In this document: positions 1 through 6,889 of the stretch, in pieces
How positions within the stretch are numbered: position 1 is the stretch's first letter
Layout: each line of letters begins with the position of its first letter
NCBI RefSeq assembly: GCF_937921625.1
Contig: NZ_CAKZTI010000031.1
Location: forward strand, 1-10,295
Origin: an uncultured Campylobacter sp.
GTDB lineage: Bacteria > Campylobacterota > Campylobacteria > Campylobacterales > Campylobacteraceae
Length of the DNA stretch: 10,295 nucleotides
Direction: 5' to 3'
Translations under genes and position numbers: made by a program
The notes under the pieces: generated by a model
Told to the model about the DNA's origin: nothing
Databases searched by the model: none
What the model saw: only the letters and a program-made list of their open reading frames with translations

Positions 1-1
1 G

Positions 2-778
2 GAGTTTGCGCAGGATTTGGAGTTTGATTCGCCCGCGGTTCGGGCGTATCTGCGGAAGGAATTGGGCAAATTTGAGCTTGAGCGCCTCGGTTCGCTCGTG
101 CTTGGCTGCACGCATTTTAACTATTTTAAGGACGTTTTGCGCGAAATTTTGCCGTCTCACGTGCGCATCATCGACGGCATAGACGGCACGCTAAACCGCC
201 TTGCAAGCGAGCTGGGCGGAGGGCTGAAGCTTGCGCGCGGCGGGGATTTGCCCTCGCGGACAACTAAATTTAACGCGGGCAGCGACGCAAAATTTGATAC
301 GAATCCATCGGCGCAAGCCCACGAATTTGGCGCGGAAGTGCGAGGCGCATGCGGCGAGAGCATAAAAGACAAGAGCAAGCAGGGCGAGGGGAGCGATGAA
401 AGCGCTCGCAGCGAGCGGGGCGCAGGAGGGGGCAACGAAAGCTGTGTCGGCAAAAATAATGCAGAAAGGTACGGCGAGAGCGGTGGAGGGTCGGCAGGCG
501 ATACGTGGCGCGACGTAGAGCAGTGCGGCGAAGACAAACGCCGCATGTCGCCGCGCGCCGTAGATGCGAATTCGCAGCTCAAGCTTTATTCTCGAGGCGG
601 CGCGGATTTGTCCTTGGAATTTAAGCCGAGAGGCGAAGGAATGGGTATTTCGCGAGTGAATTATCCAAACGGCAACAGCGTGGAGTATTTTTGCTCGGGC
701 AGAGCGCTAGATGCGGCGCAGCTGCGCAAAGTAGAACTGTTTTTAAAGCGGCTCGATGCGATGCGAGCAATCGACTAG
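2..778 (+). CDS. murI: Glutamate racemase MurI, C-terminal part (5' end outside window), with large low-complexity insertion
   Basis: Glutamate racemase interconverts L- and D-glutamate in the cytoplasm to supply D-Glu for peptidoglycan. The frame is open from base 2, so the gene enters from the left edge; a TTG at 17 opens the frame internally but is not a convincing start. Family evidence is the block LVLGCTHF, whose Cys (codon 107-109) corresponds to the second catalytic Cys, followed by a segment (VRIIDGIDGTLNRL) like the substrate-binding end of the family. The C-terminal tail (VEYFCSGRALDAAQLRK and the helix after it) also resembles epsilonproteobacterial MurI. Between these, roughly bases 218-617, lie about 130 residues rich in Gly, Glu, Ser, Arg and Asp that the family does not normally have. 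The whole protein would then be nearer 400 than 260 residues. The frame stays open through the insertion and the conserved tail is in phase, so the gene is probably intact. Confidence 0.8.
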   Translation, partial: EFAQDLEFDSPAVRAYLRKELGKFELERLGSLVLGCTHFNYFKDVLREILPSHVRIIDGIDGTLNRLASELGGGLKLARGGDLPSRTTKFNAGSDAKFDTNPSAQAHEFGAEVRGACGESIKDKSKQGEGSDESARSERGAGGGNESCVGKNNAERYGESGGGSAGDTWRDVEQCGEDKRRMSPRAVDANSQLKLYSRGGADLSLEFKPRGEGMGISRVNYPNGNSVEYFCSGRALDAAQLRKVELFLKRLDAMRAID

Positions 779-1679
779 GCTACGCGCCCGTGCGTCGTAG
801 ATCCGTAGCGCAGGTTGGGATTCCAGTGCGTCATAAATCACGTCAAATTAAAATTCCTGTTCATCGCGGATCGCACTACGCGACTTAAAATTTAGATACG
901 TGGTGGATTACTCTGCGCAAGTTAAAATTTTGATGCGCTATAAATCGCAGCGCAAACTCAAAATTTCGTCGTTTCGTAAATCGCGCCGCATAGACTAAAA
1001 TTTCGGCGCGCTAAAAAATTTAACTCGGCTTGATGATTTAGAAGCGGCTTCGCGCGGTGCGCGAAAGTTAAAATTTTACGGGGCAAATGCTGCCTTCCGC
1101 TGTCCGGCACGTAAATTTAAAATTTAATACACAACGCCGCCGTCTGCCTTGAAACCGCATAGCGCAAGCCAAGCGCCGCCGTTGCCACTAATTCTTTGAA
1201 TTTCATAGCGTAAGCCGAGATCGCTGTTTGCAGGAGTAACCTCGCGCCGCACGAGCTGTCACCGCGGATTTGAAATTTTAAATTTAGACTAGGGTGCGGA
1301 TAAAGCGCGCGAAGTTAAATTTAGTGCGCCGCGCAAACCGCCGCCGAGAAAATTTGACTAGCGGCATGTGAGATCGTGAAATTTAGCATGCCGCACTGCG
1401 AAATTTCACCGCCGCTGAGAGAAATTTAGGCAAGGCGCACGGCGTAAATTTTAAAATGATTAAATTTTAAGGTGCCGCGCAGCCCGTAAGTCTTTTCTGT
1501 GATAGCCAAGCCCGCAGGCTTTAAAATTTGAAATTCCAAAATCCGTAAAGCAAGATTTCGCACTGTATCATTTCGCGGGCGAGATTTATACCGCAAAATT
1601 CGGCACTGAGTAGGGCAAATTTACTCTGCATCGAAGGTGCAGAGTGAATTTAGAATGTATTAAGAGTTTAAAATTTGAT
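779..1679. other. Gene-free region of degenerate AAATTT-centred repeats
   Basis: I see no convincing gene on either strand in these 900 bases. The DNA alternates GC-rich blocks (GCGC, CGCCGC) with AT cores of AAATTT or TAAAATTT, roughly twenty times. Some units recur as longer imperfect copies: a core of the type TAAATCGC..AAAATTTCG near 826-856, 932-968 and 971-1005, and a core of the type GCGCGAAGTTAAAATTT near 916-931, 1060-1077 and 1306-1324. Two stretches near 1162-1188 and 1204-1230 share CATAGCGYAAGCC. This could be eroded repeat DNA or a decayed gene; no protein family is recognisable. Confidence 0.6.
1113..1125. repeat. AAATTTAAAATTT intergenic 13-mer
   Basis: One of five exact copies of this 13-mer in the window counting both orientations: 1113-1125, 1273-1285 (reverse), 2321-2333, 4816-4828 (reverse) and 4975-4987. 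A near copy lies at 2302-2314. All copies I found are outside genes. Function unknown. Confidence 0.6.
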
Positions 1680-2071
1680 TTATTCTATTTTCAAAGGAGT
1701 ATTTGATCTTCTTATAAAAGAAGCGTCATAAGCATGTCTCAAATTGACGGCTTCGACACTATTTGGATCTGCGGGTTCTTTGTCTTTATATTTTTCTATG
1801 ATAGCCTTAGCTTCGTCCCAATGCTCTAGGTAGTAATCAACAGTATACGCCATACTTTTTTCCTCTACGACCGTTTTTGCGTTCAAGCAATTCTTATAAG
1901 AGTTACTTCCATCTTTAAGGGTATTGAAATCACACTTTGCCAAAACCTCTTTGGCTTCGTCCAGATGTGCGTCGTAATACTCCCTGGTCTTTACCTCGGT
2001 ATCGTCACCGCAACCAACTAATAAAGCAGCTAACCCCCCCCCCCCCAGAGGAACATCTTAGGATTTTTCAT
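1680..2071 (-). CDS. EexN-like (entry exclusion family) lipoprotein, phase-variable by poly-G tract, OFF in this sequence
   Basis: The start is the ATG at 2071-2069, six bases after AAGGAG; an ATG five bases upstream (2076) is followed at once by a stop after one codon. After MKNPKMFL the gene runs into 13 G's (minus strand). With 13 G's translation ends four codons later at TAG. With 11 or 14 G's the frame continues as LAALLVGCGDD, a lipobox with Cys21 for the 14-G form, giving about 130 residues. The mature part holds two repeats: EYYDAHLDEAKEVLAKC (about residues 31-47) with a later CLNA, and DYYLEHWDEAKAIIEKY further on with DPNSVEAVNLRHA. The pattern YYxxHxDEAKxxxxKC...CxNA fits EexN-family lipoproteins, known from plasmid entry exclusion; the second repeat has lost both Cys. 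The role of the chromosomal form is unknown. Base composition is AT-richer than the flanking genes, consistent with acquisition. Confidence 0.7.
2034..2046 (-). repeat. Homopolymeric tract, 13 G on the coding (minus) strand
   Basis: Thirteen consecutive C's on the plus strand lie inside the signal-peptide codons of the EexN-like gene. Poly-G tracts of this length are the usual contingency-locus switch in Campylobacter. T plus G11 or G14 keeps the signal peptide in frame with the lipobox; G12 and G13 both hit stops within a few codons. The exact count may also be affected by sequencing error. Confidence 0.9.
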
Positions 2072-2100
2072 TTCATTCTCCTTGTTTGAAAGTTATCGGT

Positions 2101-2106
2101 ATTTTA
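2101..2106 (-). promoter_or_regulatory. Possible -10 box (TAAAAT) for the EexN-like gene
   Basis: TAAAAT on the minus strand lies about 30 bases before the ATG. It is one base from TATAAT. There is no clear -35 and no TG extension, so this is weak. Confidence 0.25.
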
Positions 2107-2244
2107 CTATCCGTTTACTTTAAAAATTTTGAATTGCGCGCGGCCGCGCCGTTTTAACGCAGCTAGTTAAATTTAGCTTTTAAATTTGCCCGCGCTTTTT
2201 GGAATTTCGTTTTAAAATTTTACTTGCGCGACGGAATTTTACAG

Positions 2245-2306
2245 GGCGGAATTCTGCGGGATAAAGCAAAATTCCGCCGGACAGAATTCCGCATCGCTGC
2301 GGAATT
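2245..2306. repeat. Nested inverted repeats built from GCGGAATT / AATTCCGC
   Basis: GGCGGAATT (2245-2253) pairs with AATTCCGCC (2270-2278). An 11-base arm, GCGGAATTCTG (2246-2256), pairs perfectly with CAGAATTCCGC (2282-2292). AATTCCGCA (2285-2293) pairs with TGCGGAATT (2298-2306) around a 4-base loop. These pairings compete, so the stretch could fold in alternative ways. It lies downstream of the nhaC-type gene and upstream of the EexN-like gene on the same strand. Confidence 0.65.
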
Positions 2307-2307
2307 T

Positions 2308-2335
2308 AAAATTTAAAAGCAAATTTAAAATTTGC
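2308..2335 (-). terminator. Weak terminator-like palindrome after the antiporter gene
   Basis: On the minus strand, six bases after the antiporter stop, GCAAATTT and AAATTTGC (2319-2335) face each other around one base, followed by a T-rich run. The stem is AT-rich, so termination would be weak; it may only be another AAATTT intergenic unit. Confidence 0.3.
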
Positions 2336-2340
2336 GAGAG

Positions 2341-4035
2341 CTACTCCTCTATCTTTTTACCTGCGAACCGCACGAGAGCCCACGTAACGGCAAGCCCCAT
2401 CGGCAGCGCGATCCAGACGCTAAGTCCTAGCGCTACGGGCAGATAGCCCGCCACCACGGCGACCGCGCCGACGGATAGAGCGTAAGGCATCTGCGTCCTT
2501 ACGTGCTCGATATGATCGCAGCTCGCGCCCATCGACGAAAGGATCGTGGTGTCCGAAATCGGCGAGCAGTGATCGCCGAAAATCGCGCCGGTTAGCACGC
2601 CCGAGATATTTACGATCATATAGGCGTGAAGCGCATCGCCCGAAAGCCCGTAGTGAAGTCCCACGGCGTTTGCTAAAGGTATGGCAAGCGGCATTAGAAT
2701 TCCCATCGTGCCGTAGCTGGTGCCCGTCGAAAAGCTAATGAATGAGCCTAGCACGAAAATCGCTACCGGAAGCAAGAATTTCGGCGTGTTTTGACTTAGC
2801 ATATCGACCAGATAGCGCGACGTGCCGAGCTCTTTGATGACAGAGCTGAGCGACCAGGCAAGCAGCAAGATCACGATCGTGACGATCATCGTCTTCCACC
2901 CCTTGATCCACGTAGAGATCGCCTCTCTGACGTTAAAAATTTTGCGGTAAACGCTCATAAATATAGACACGACCGTAGCAAGAAGCGCCGCTTGAAAAAG
3001 CGCAACCGACGAGTTCGCGTTGCCGAATGTCGCCTGAAGCGTTGCAAAGCTTAGCGGAGCGGCTTTTGCGGCTGCGAGAGCATCGCCTTCAAGCTTGCTT
3101 AGTCCGCTAAAATAAAAGCTCGCAAATGCGCCGCAGATTAGCACTATAAGCGGGATAACGGCGTTTGAAGCTTTCGGCTTGATCCCCTCTTTGGGCTCTA
3201 GCGTTTTATCTTCGAGCTCGGCGATATTAGAATTTTTAGAGTGGATTTCGCCGGTCGCTGCGCGCCTTTCGGCAGAGAGCATCGGCCCGAAATCCCTACG
3301 CATGAACGCCACGTAAACTACGAAAGCAAGCATAAAAAGATTGTAGAAGCGATACGGCATGGTTTGTACGAAGATCGAGAAGGCGTTTACGTTTTGCACG
3401 CCGATCTGATCATATCCCGCTCTTATCAAAGATACTTCAAGACCTACCCAGGTAGAAATTAGCGCGATGCCCGCAATCGGCGCAGCGGTAGCGTCGATGA
3501 TGAAGGCGAGCTTTTCGCGGCTAACTCTAAATTTATCGGTGATCGGCCGCATAACAGGGCCTACTATAAGAGCATTTGCGTAGTCGTCGAAAAATACGAA
3601 AAGGCCCATAACCCATGTTGAAATTTGCGCCGAAATGCCCGTTTTGGCGCGCTTGCTAATCCAAAGCGCCACGGCTTTCGTGCCGCCCGTCCTACTAATC
3701 AGAGCGACCACGCCGCCGATACAAAGTACCTGCAAAAGCACGCCCGCGTTGCCTTTGCTAGCCATCGAGCCCACTACGCGCGAGACCAGATCCGTAAAGC
3801 TGCCCACAAGCGCGGAGATCGGATTGTTGCCGACGACTGCAAGCATATAGGTGCCGCTAAAAACGCCGATGAAAAGCGATAAAATCACCTCTTTGGTAAT
3901 AAAGGCAAGCGCGATCGCCACGACGGGTGGCACTAGCGTCCAGATGCCGAAAAGCTCGGCATTATGCTGTCTGGTCGCGTCATCCACCGCAAATGCGGCA
4001 ACCGATAAAAACATTAGTAATAGAATTTTTTTCAT
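2341..4035 (-). CDS. nhaC: NhaC-family Na+/H+ antiporter
   Basis: Inner-membrane secondary transporter of the NhaC superfamily, expected to exchange external H+ for internal Na+ in pH and sodium homeostasis. The product has 564 residues, somewhat longer than the roughly 460-530 usual for NhaC proteins. It begins with a signal-like hydrophobic segment (MKKILLLMFLSVAAFA), then many membrane segments. Conserved blocks are FFDDYANALIVGP (148-160), the helix block DATAAPIAGIALISTWVG (181-198), STGTSYGTMG (436-445) and GDHCSPISDTT (487-497), which carry the polar and charged residues typical of the family's transport path. A charged cytoplasmic-type loop lies at about 245-290. The start is supported by AAGGCGAG eight bases upstream. 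The gene begins 16 bases after the YdfG-type gene, so the two are probably co-transcribed. The true substrate cannot be fixed from sequence; related proteins move other solutes. Confidence 0.85.
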   Translation of the reverse strand: MKKILLLMFLSVAAFAVDDATRQHNAELFGIWTLVPPVVAIALAFITKEVILSLFIGVFSGTYMLAVVGNNPISALVGSFTDLVSRVVGSMASKGNAGVLLQVLCIGGVVALISRTGGTKAVALWISKRAKTGISAQISTWVMGLFVFFDDYANALIVGPVMRPITDKFRVSREKLAFIIDATAAPIAGIALISTWVGLEVSLIRAGYDQIGVQNVNAFSIFVQTMPYRFYNLFMLAFVVYVAFMRRDFGPMLSAERRAATGEIHSKNSNIAELEDKTLEPKEGIKPKASNAVIPLIVLICGAFASFYFSGLSKLEGDALAAAKAAPLSFATLQATFGNANSSVALFQAALLATVVSIFMSVYRKIFNVREAISTWIKGWKTMIVTIVILLLAWSLSSVIKELGTSRYLVDMLSQNTPKFLLPVAIFVLGSFISFSTGTSYGTMGILMPLAIPLANAVGLHYGLSGDALHAYMIVNISGVLTGAIFGDHCSPISDTTILSSMGASCDHIEHVRTQMPYALSVGAVAVVAGYLPVALGLSVWIALPMGLAVTWALVRFAGKKIEE

Positions 4036-4051
4036 TTTCTCGCCTTAAAAT

Positions 4052-4798
4052 TTAATGCTTCTCGATAAAAAGCCCAGCCCAGCTCTGCTGCGTCGCCATC
4101 GCCTCTACGACGTTGATATTTACGCGGTGCGGCATCGCTAGGCAGCTTAGCACGATCTGCGCGATGTCCTCTGGCAGGATCGCATCGACCCCCTCATACA
4201 CGGCCGCGGCGCGCGCTACGTCGCCTTTAAAGCGCACCTCGCTAAACTCGCTCTTACAGATTCCAGGAGCGATCTCCGTCACGCGGATGCCGCTGCCGCG
4301 CAGGTCGTTGCGGATATTGCGGCTAAACTGCTTGATAAACGCCTTGCTCGCGCCGTAAACGTGGCTACCCGGATAGGGCCACGCGCCCGCAGTCGAGCCG
4401 AGATTGAAGATATAGCCGCTTTTGCGCGCGATCATCAGCGGTAGCACTGCCTTGGTCGAATACAGCACGCCTTTGATATTCGTATCAACCATCGTCTCTA
4501 AATCCTCTACTGGCGTCTGCACGATCCCCTCAAGCCCCAGCGCGAGCCCTGCGTTATTTACGAGCACCTCGACGTCTTTGAAATTTTCAGGCAGCGCGCT
4601 TACGGCATCAAACACCGCAGCTTTATCGCGAATATCCGCGGTGATAATGTGCGTGTTGCCTAGCTCACCGGCTAGCTTTTGTAGCCGCTCCTTGCGGCGC
4701 CCGAGTGCTATGATCTTATAGCCCTGCGCGCTAAGCGCCCTAGCAATCGCCTCGCCAAAGCCGCTCGTAGCGCCCGTGATGAATGCCGTGTTTTTCAT
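4052..4798 (-). CDS. ydfG: YdfG-type NADP-dependent short-chain dehydrogenase (3-hydroxy acid / serine dehydrogenase)
   Basis: Classical SDR of 248 residues, the standard length for YdfG. It has the nucleotide-binding motif TGATSGFG (8-15), Arg34-Arg35 after beta-2 favouring NADP(H), NNAG (81-84), and a catalytic triad Ser135, Tyr148, Lys152 in GSTAGAWPYPGSHVYGASKA. The C-terminal pattern VNINVVEAMATQQSWAGL is characteristic of the YdfG subgroup, which oxidises 3-hydroxy acids such as L-allo-threonine and serine and reduces malonic semialdehyde. The start at 4798 is chosen because GGGG lies a few bases upstream and the protein begins just before the first Rossmann strand. The frame is open for 57 more codons upstream, but that extension does not resemble the family. 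The gene is followed 16 bases later by the antiporter gene. Substrate assignment is by family only. Confidence 0.85.
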   Translation of the reverse strand: MKNTAFITGATSGFGEAIARALSAQGYKIIALGRRKERLQKLAGELGNTHIITADIRDKAAVFDAVSALPENFKDVEVLVNNAGLALGLEGIVQTPVEDLETMVDTNIKGVLYSTKAVLPLMIARKSGYIFNLGSTAGAWPYPGSHVYGASKAFIKQFSRNIRNDLRGSGIRVTEIAPGICKSEFSEVRFKGDVARAAAVYEGVDAILPEDIAQIVLSCLAMPHRVNINVVEAMATQQSWAGLFIEKH

Positions 4799-4815
4799 AT
4801 GATCCCCTTTGCGTA

Positions 4816-4828
4816 AAATTTTAAATTT
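4816..4828. repeat. AAATTTTAAATTT intergenic 13-mer (reverse orientation)
   Basis: Exact reverse complement of AAATTTAAAATTT, placed just upstream of the ydfG-type start, in the divergent spacer shared with the membrane-protein gene. Confidence 0.5.
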
Positions 4829-5010
4829 AGCGCAATGATAACGCAAAACGGATTTAGAATTTATGAAATTTGTTCTTGCGGCGCGGGCGCGGATGAAATA
4901 ATACGAAGACATTGGGCGTGCTTCTAGCGCGCACGAGCTCGCGATCGGCAACGGATTCGGCGAACACACGGGCTAAATTTAAAATTTTGCGCCGTTTGTT
5001 TGTCGCAGCT

Positions 5011-5019
5011 TGCTATAAT
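5011..5019 (+). promoter_or_regulatory. Extended -10 promoter (TGCTATAAT) for the membrane-protein gene
   Basis: TGCTATAAT is a perfect extended -10 with no obvious -35, the normal form for housekeeping promoters in Campylobacter. Transcription would start near 5026, giving a leader of under 20 bases with GGGAAAGG upstream of the ATG at 5043. Confidence 0.7.
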
Positions 5020-5042
5020 CACTTAAATTTAGGGAAAGGCAA

Positions 5043-5738
5043 ATGAGCAAATTTATACGATTTATCCTCGTTAGTATCTGTGCTTGCGCCACTTATGCGG
5101 GTCTGAAATATGCTTTTATACTCTTTATCACGTGGCTCATGTTTAGTGGGGTATATTTTGACGGACCGGGTGCACTGCTCGCCATACCGCTCACGTTTCT
5201 AAGCTCATCGGTTATATTTGATTATTATTGTATTGCGCTGGGCTCTCATCTGCTCTTTTTATCACTACTTAAAGGGCGCGACGTGAAAACGCGGTGGATT
5301 TTGCCTTTATTTTTTCTCATAACGCTCGCGTTTTGTAGTTTTTGCGTCTTAATCGGGCACGAAGATTATCAACGCATAAACGCGCTTTTTGCACTCTTGC
5401 TTATCTCTCCTTTTACGCTCATCGCATACGCCATCGTTACGACCGTAATCCTTGCCAAAAATAAAATTTCGGATTATTATCCGGTCTTAATCGCGATAAT
5501 TTTTGTGCCCATTCATGCCGCCAGCATAGGGATATGGGGATTAGAACGGATATATTTTGGAGTGTTTCTAAACGCGACGATACTGGGGATTTTTTATTTC
5601 ACGGCGAAAATCGGGCGCGTAAATTTGATCGCACATAGACCCGTACCCGACAAAACGCAAAATTCTAAAGACCGCGTTATCAAAACAATACAAAGCAGCG
5701 CGACATTTTTAAACGACGATATTTTAAAGAAGCGCTAA
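5043..5738 (+). CDS. Polytopic membrane protein of unknown function
   Basis: I do not recognise a family. The 231-residue product has about six hydrophobic segments, at roughly residues 5-35, 43-75, 85-105, 111-137, 146-165 and 168-189, so it is an inner-membrane protein. A charged tail follows (about 191-231, Lys/Arg/Asp-rich), presumably cytoplasmic. The cytoplasmic-type loop KGRDVKTR sits at 78-85. A good promoter and an AGGGAAAGG ribosome site precede the ATG. It is the only plus-strand gene in the middle of the window, divergent from the ydfG-type gene and converging on a pseudogene 22 bases beyond its stop. No catalytic or transport motif is evident. Confidence 0.75.
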   Translation: MSKFIRFILVSICACATYAGLKYAFILFITWLMFSGVYFDGPGALLAIPLTFLSSSVIFDYYCIALGSHLLFLSLLKGRDVKTRWILPLFFLITLAFCSFCVLIGHEDYQRINALFALLLISPFTLIAYAIVTTVILAKNKISDYYPVLIAIIFVPIHAASIGIWGLERIYFGVFLNATILGIFYFTAKIGRVNLIAHRPVPDKTQNSKDRVIKTIQSSATFLNDDILKKR

Positions 5739-5760
5739 ATTTTATCCTTTTTTAAGAATT

Positions 5761-6185
5761 CTACATAACGCTTTTGTCGCGCACCACAAGCTTATATTCT
5801 TCCCGATAAATCTGAGCTTTACCGACAAAACCCTTCAAAAACTGCGCCGTTTTGCTTCTTGACGTATTGCTATCGCCATTTGATCAAATTTAAATCCAGC
5901 GCGATCTCGTCGTTTTTGATCACGCCGATACCCTTATTTAGCACATTTTGCGCGATCTGTTTAACTTCTGCTAGCGAGTACATCGCGAAGGTGCCGCACT
6001 AAAATTTATTCAGCTCAGCGATGTCCTCTTGAAGGTACGCCTAAAATATTTTTATGCTTACGTTCCACGCCGTCGCGATGGTAGGATTTGGTTTTAATAG
6101 CAACTAGCTCCAATAAAATTTTATCTGTCACGCACAAGGTTTTTTGCGTTTTTCGATCTAAAATTTGAGTTGCAAGAATTCCATT
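5761..6185 (-). pseudogene. Decayed gene of unknown family (two frameshifts and one nonsense codon)
   Basis: Read on the minus strand, protein-like sequence continues across frames. It runs from about 6185 (NGILATQILDRK, then LLELVAIKTKSYHRDG and ERKHKNIL). After a frame change near 6038-6045 it reads YLQEDIAELNKF to a TAG at 6001-5999. It continues in the same frame (CGTFAMYSLAEVKQIAQ, then LNKGIGVIKNDEIALDLN). A second frame change near 5873-5890 leads to NGDSNTSRSKTAQFLKG and YREEYKLVVRDKSVM, ending with TAG at 5763-5761. The helical, charged, low-repeat composition looks like a former soluble protein of at least 140 residues. I do not recognise the family. There is no remaining start codon with a ribosome site. 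The stretch 6186-6336 shows no clear gene. Confidence 0.55.
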
Positions 6186-6336
6186 TGTCGTTTACGGATA
6201 CTCAGAATAAATATTGTGGCTATTTTATACATGCAGAGTAAGATAAAATTGGTAGTTCTCAGGCGTGGCAAAATCACGCACCCCATTTTACAGATGGCAA
6301 AATAAGGCGCGCTGGAGTCGGTTCTAACTTGAGATT

Positions 6337-6879
6337 TTATTTAAAAAGCAAATCGGATTTTAGCTTGGAATAAACCTGCTCGCCTTTTAACTCACGGACG
6401 ATTTGTAGTGCGAATTCCATTGCAGTAGCGGGACCTTTCGAAGTCATTATATTTTGATCTTTTACGACATTCGCCGAATTCGTATAGCCTGGGTGAGCGA
6501 TCTGATTTTCAAAGCCTGGATAACAAGTATAAGAGCTTTTTAGCACACCCGCCGTAGCTAGCGCCCATGGAGCGGCGCATATTGCGCCGATTTTTGCGTT
6601 ATTTGCATCGAAATCGCGCAGTACTTGCCCCAGCCTCTCGCTCTTTGCCAAATTTTCGGCTCCGGGCAAGCCGCCAGGTAAAACGATCATATCAAATTCC
6701 GAAACTTTTATATTGTCTAAAATTTCATCGGCGATCATCTCTACGCCGTGCGCACCACAGACGCATTTCTTATCCAGCCCCACGGATACTGCATCGATCT
6801 CCGCGCGGCGCAAAATATCGATCAAACTTACCGCCTCGATCTCTTCAAATCCGTTTGCCAAAACGATCACTACTTTCAT
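6337..6879 (-). CDS. DJ-1/PfpI family protein (DJ-1/YajL type, class I glutamine amidotransferase fold)
   Basis: Cytoplasmic DJ-1/YajL-type protein of 180 residues, the normal length. Family members are reported as glutathione-independent glyoxalases, deglycases or redox chaperones; which applies here is unknown. Key features are the N-terminal strand MKVVIVLANGFEEIEA with Glu15, VLPGGLPGAENLA (67-79), and the nucleophile elbow GAICAAP with Cys101. TCYPGFE (118-124) and TSKGPATAMEFAL (146-158) are also conserved in the DJ-1 subgroup. GGAG lies about seven bases before the ATG. The gene starts 10 bases after the cytochrome gene ends, so the two are probably co-transcribed, which would link it to periplasmic electron transfer or oxidative stress only by context. 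Confidence 0.85.
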   Translation of the reverse strand: MKVVIVLANGFEEIEAVSLIDILRRAEIDAVSVGLDKKCVCGAHGVEMIADEILDNIKVSEFDMIVLPGGLPGAENLAKSERLGQVLRDFDANNAKIGAICAAPWALATAGVLKSSYTCYPGFENQIAHPGYTNSANVVKDQNIMTSKGPATAMEFALQIVRELKGEQVYSKLKSDLLFK

Positions 6880-6889
6880 CTACGCTCCT

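Noticed and set aside
157..582. Long minus-strand open frame opposite murI
   Set aside because: Pro/Ser/Leu-rich shadow of the low-complexity insertion; no ribosome site and no family likeness.
2138..2149. GC palindrome GCGCGGCCGCGC upstream of the EexN-like gene
   Set aside because: A perfect 12-base palindrome, but short and within GC-rich spacer; no supporting context for an operator.
4799..4969. 57-codon N-terminal extension of the ydfG-type gene
   Set aside because: The SDR fold begins at the internal ATG (4798), which has its own ribosome site, and the family length fits 248 residues.
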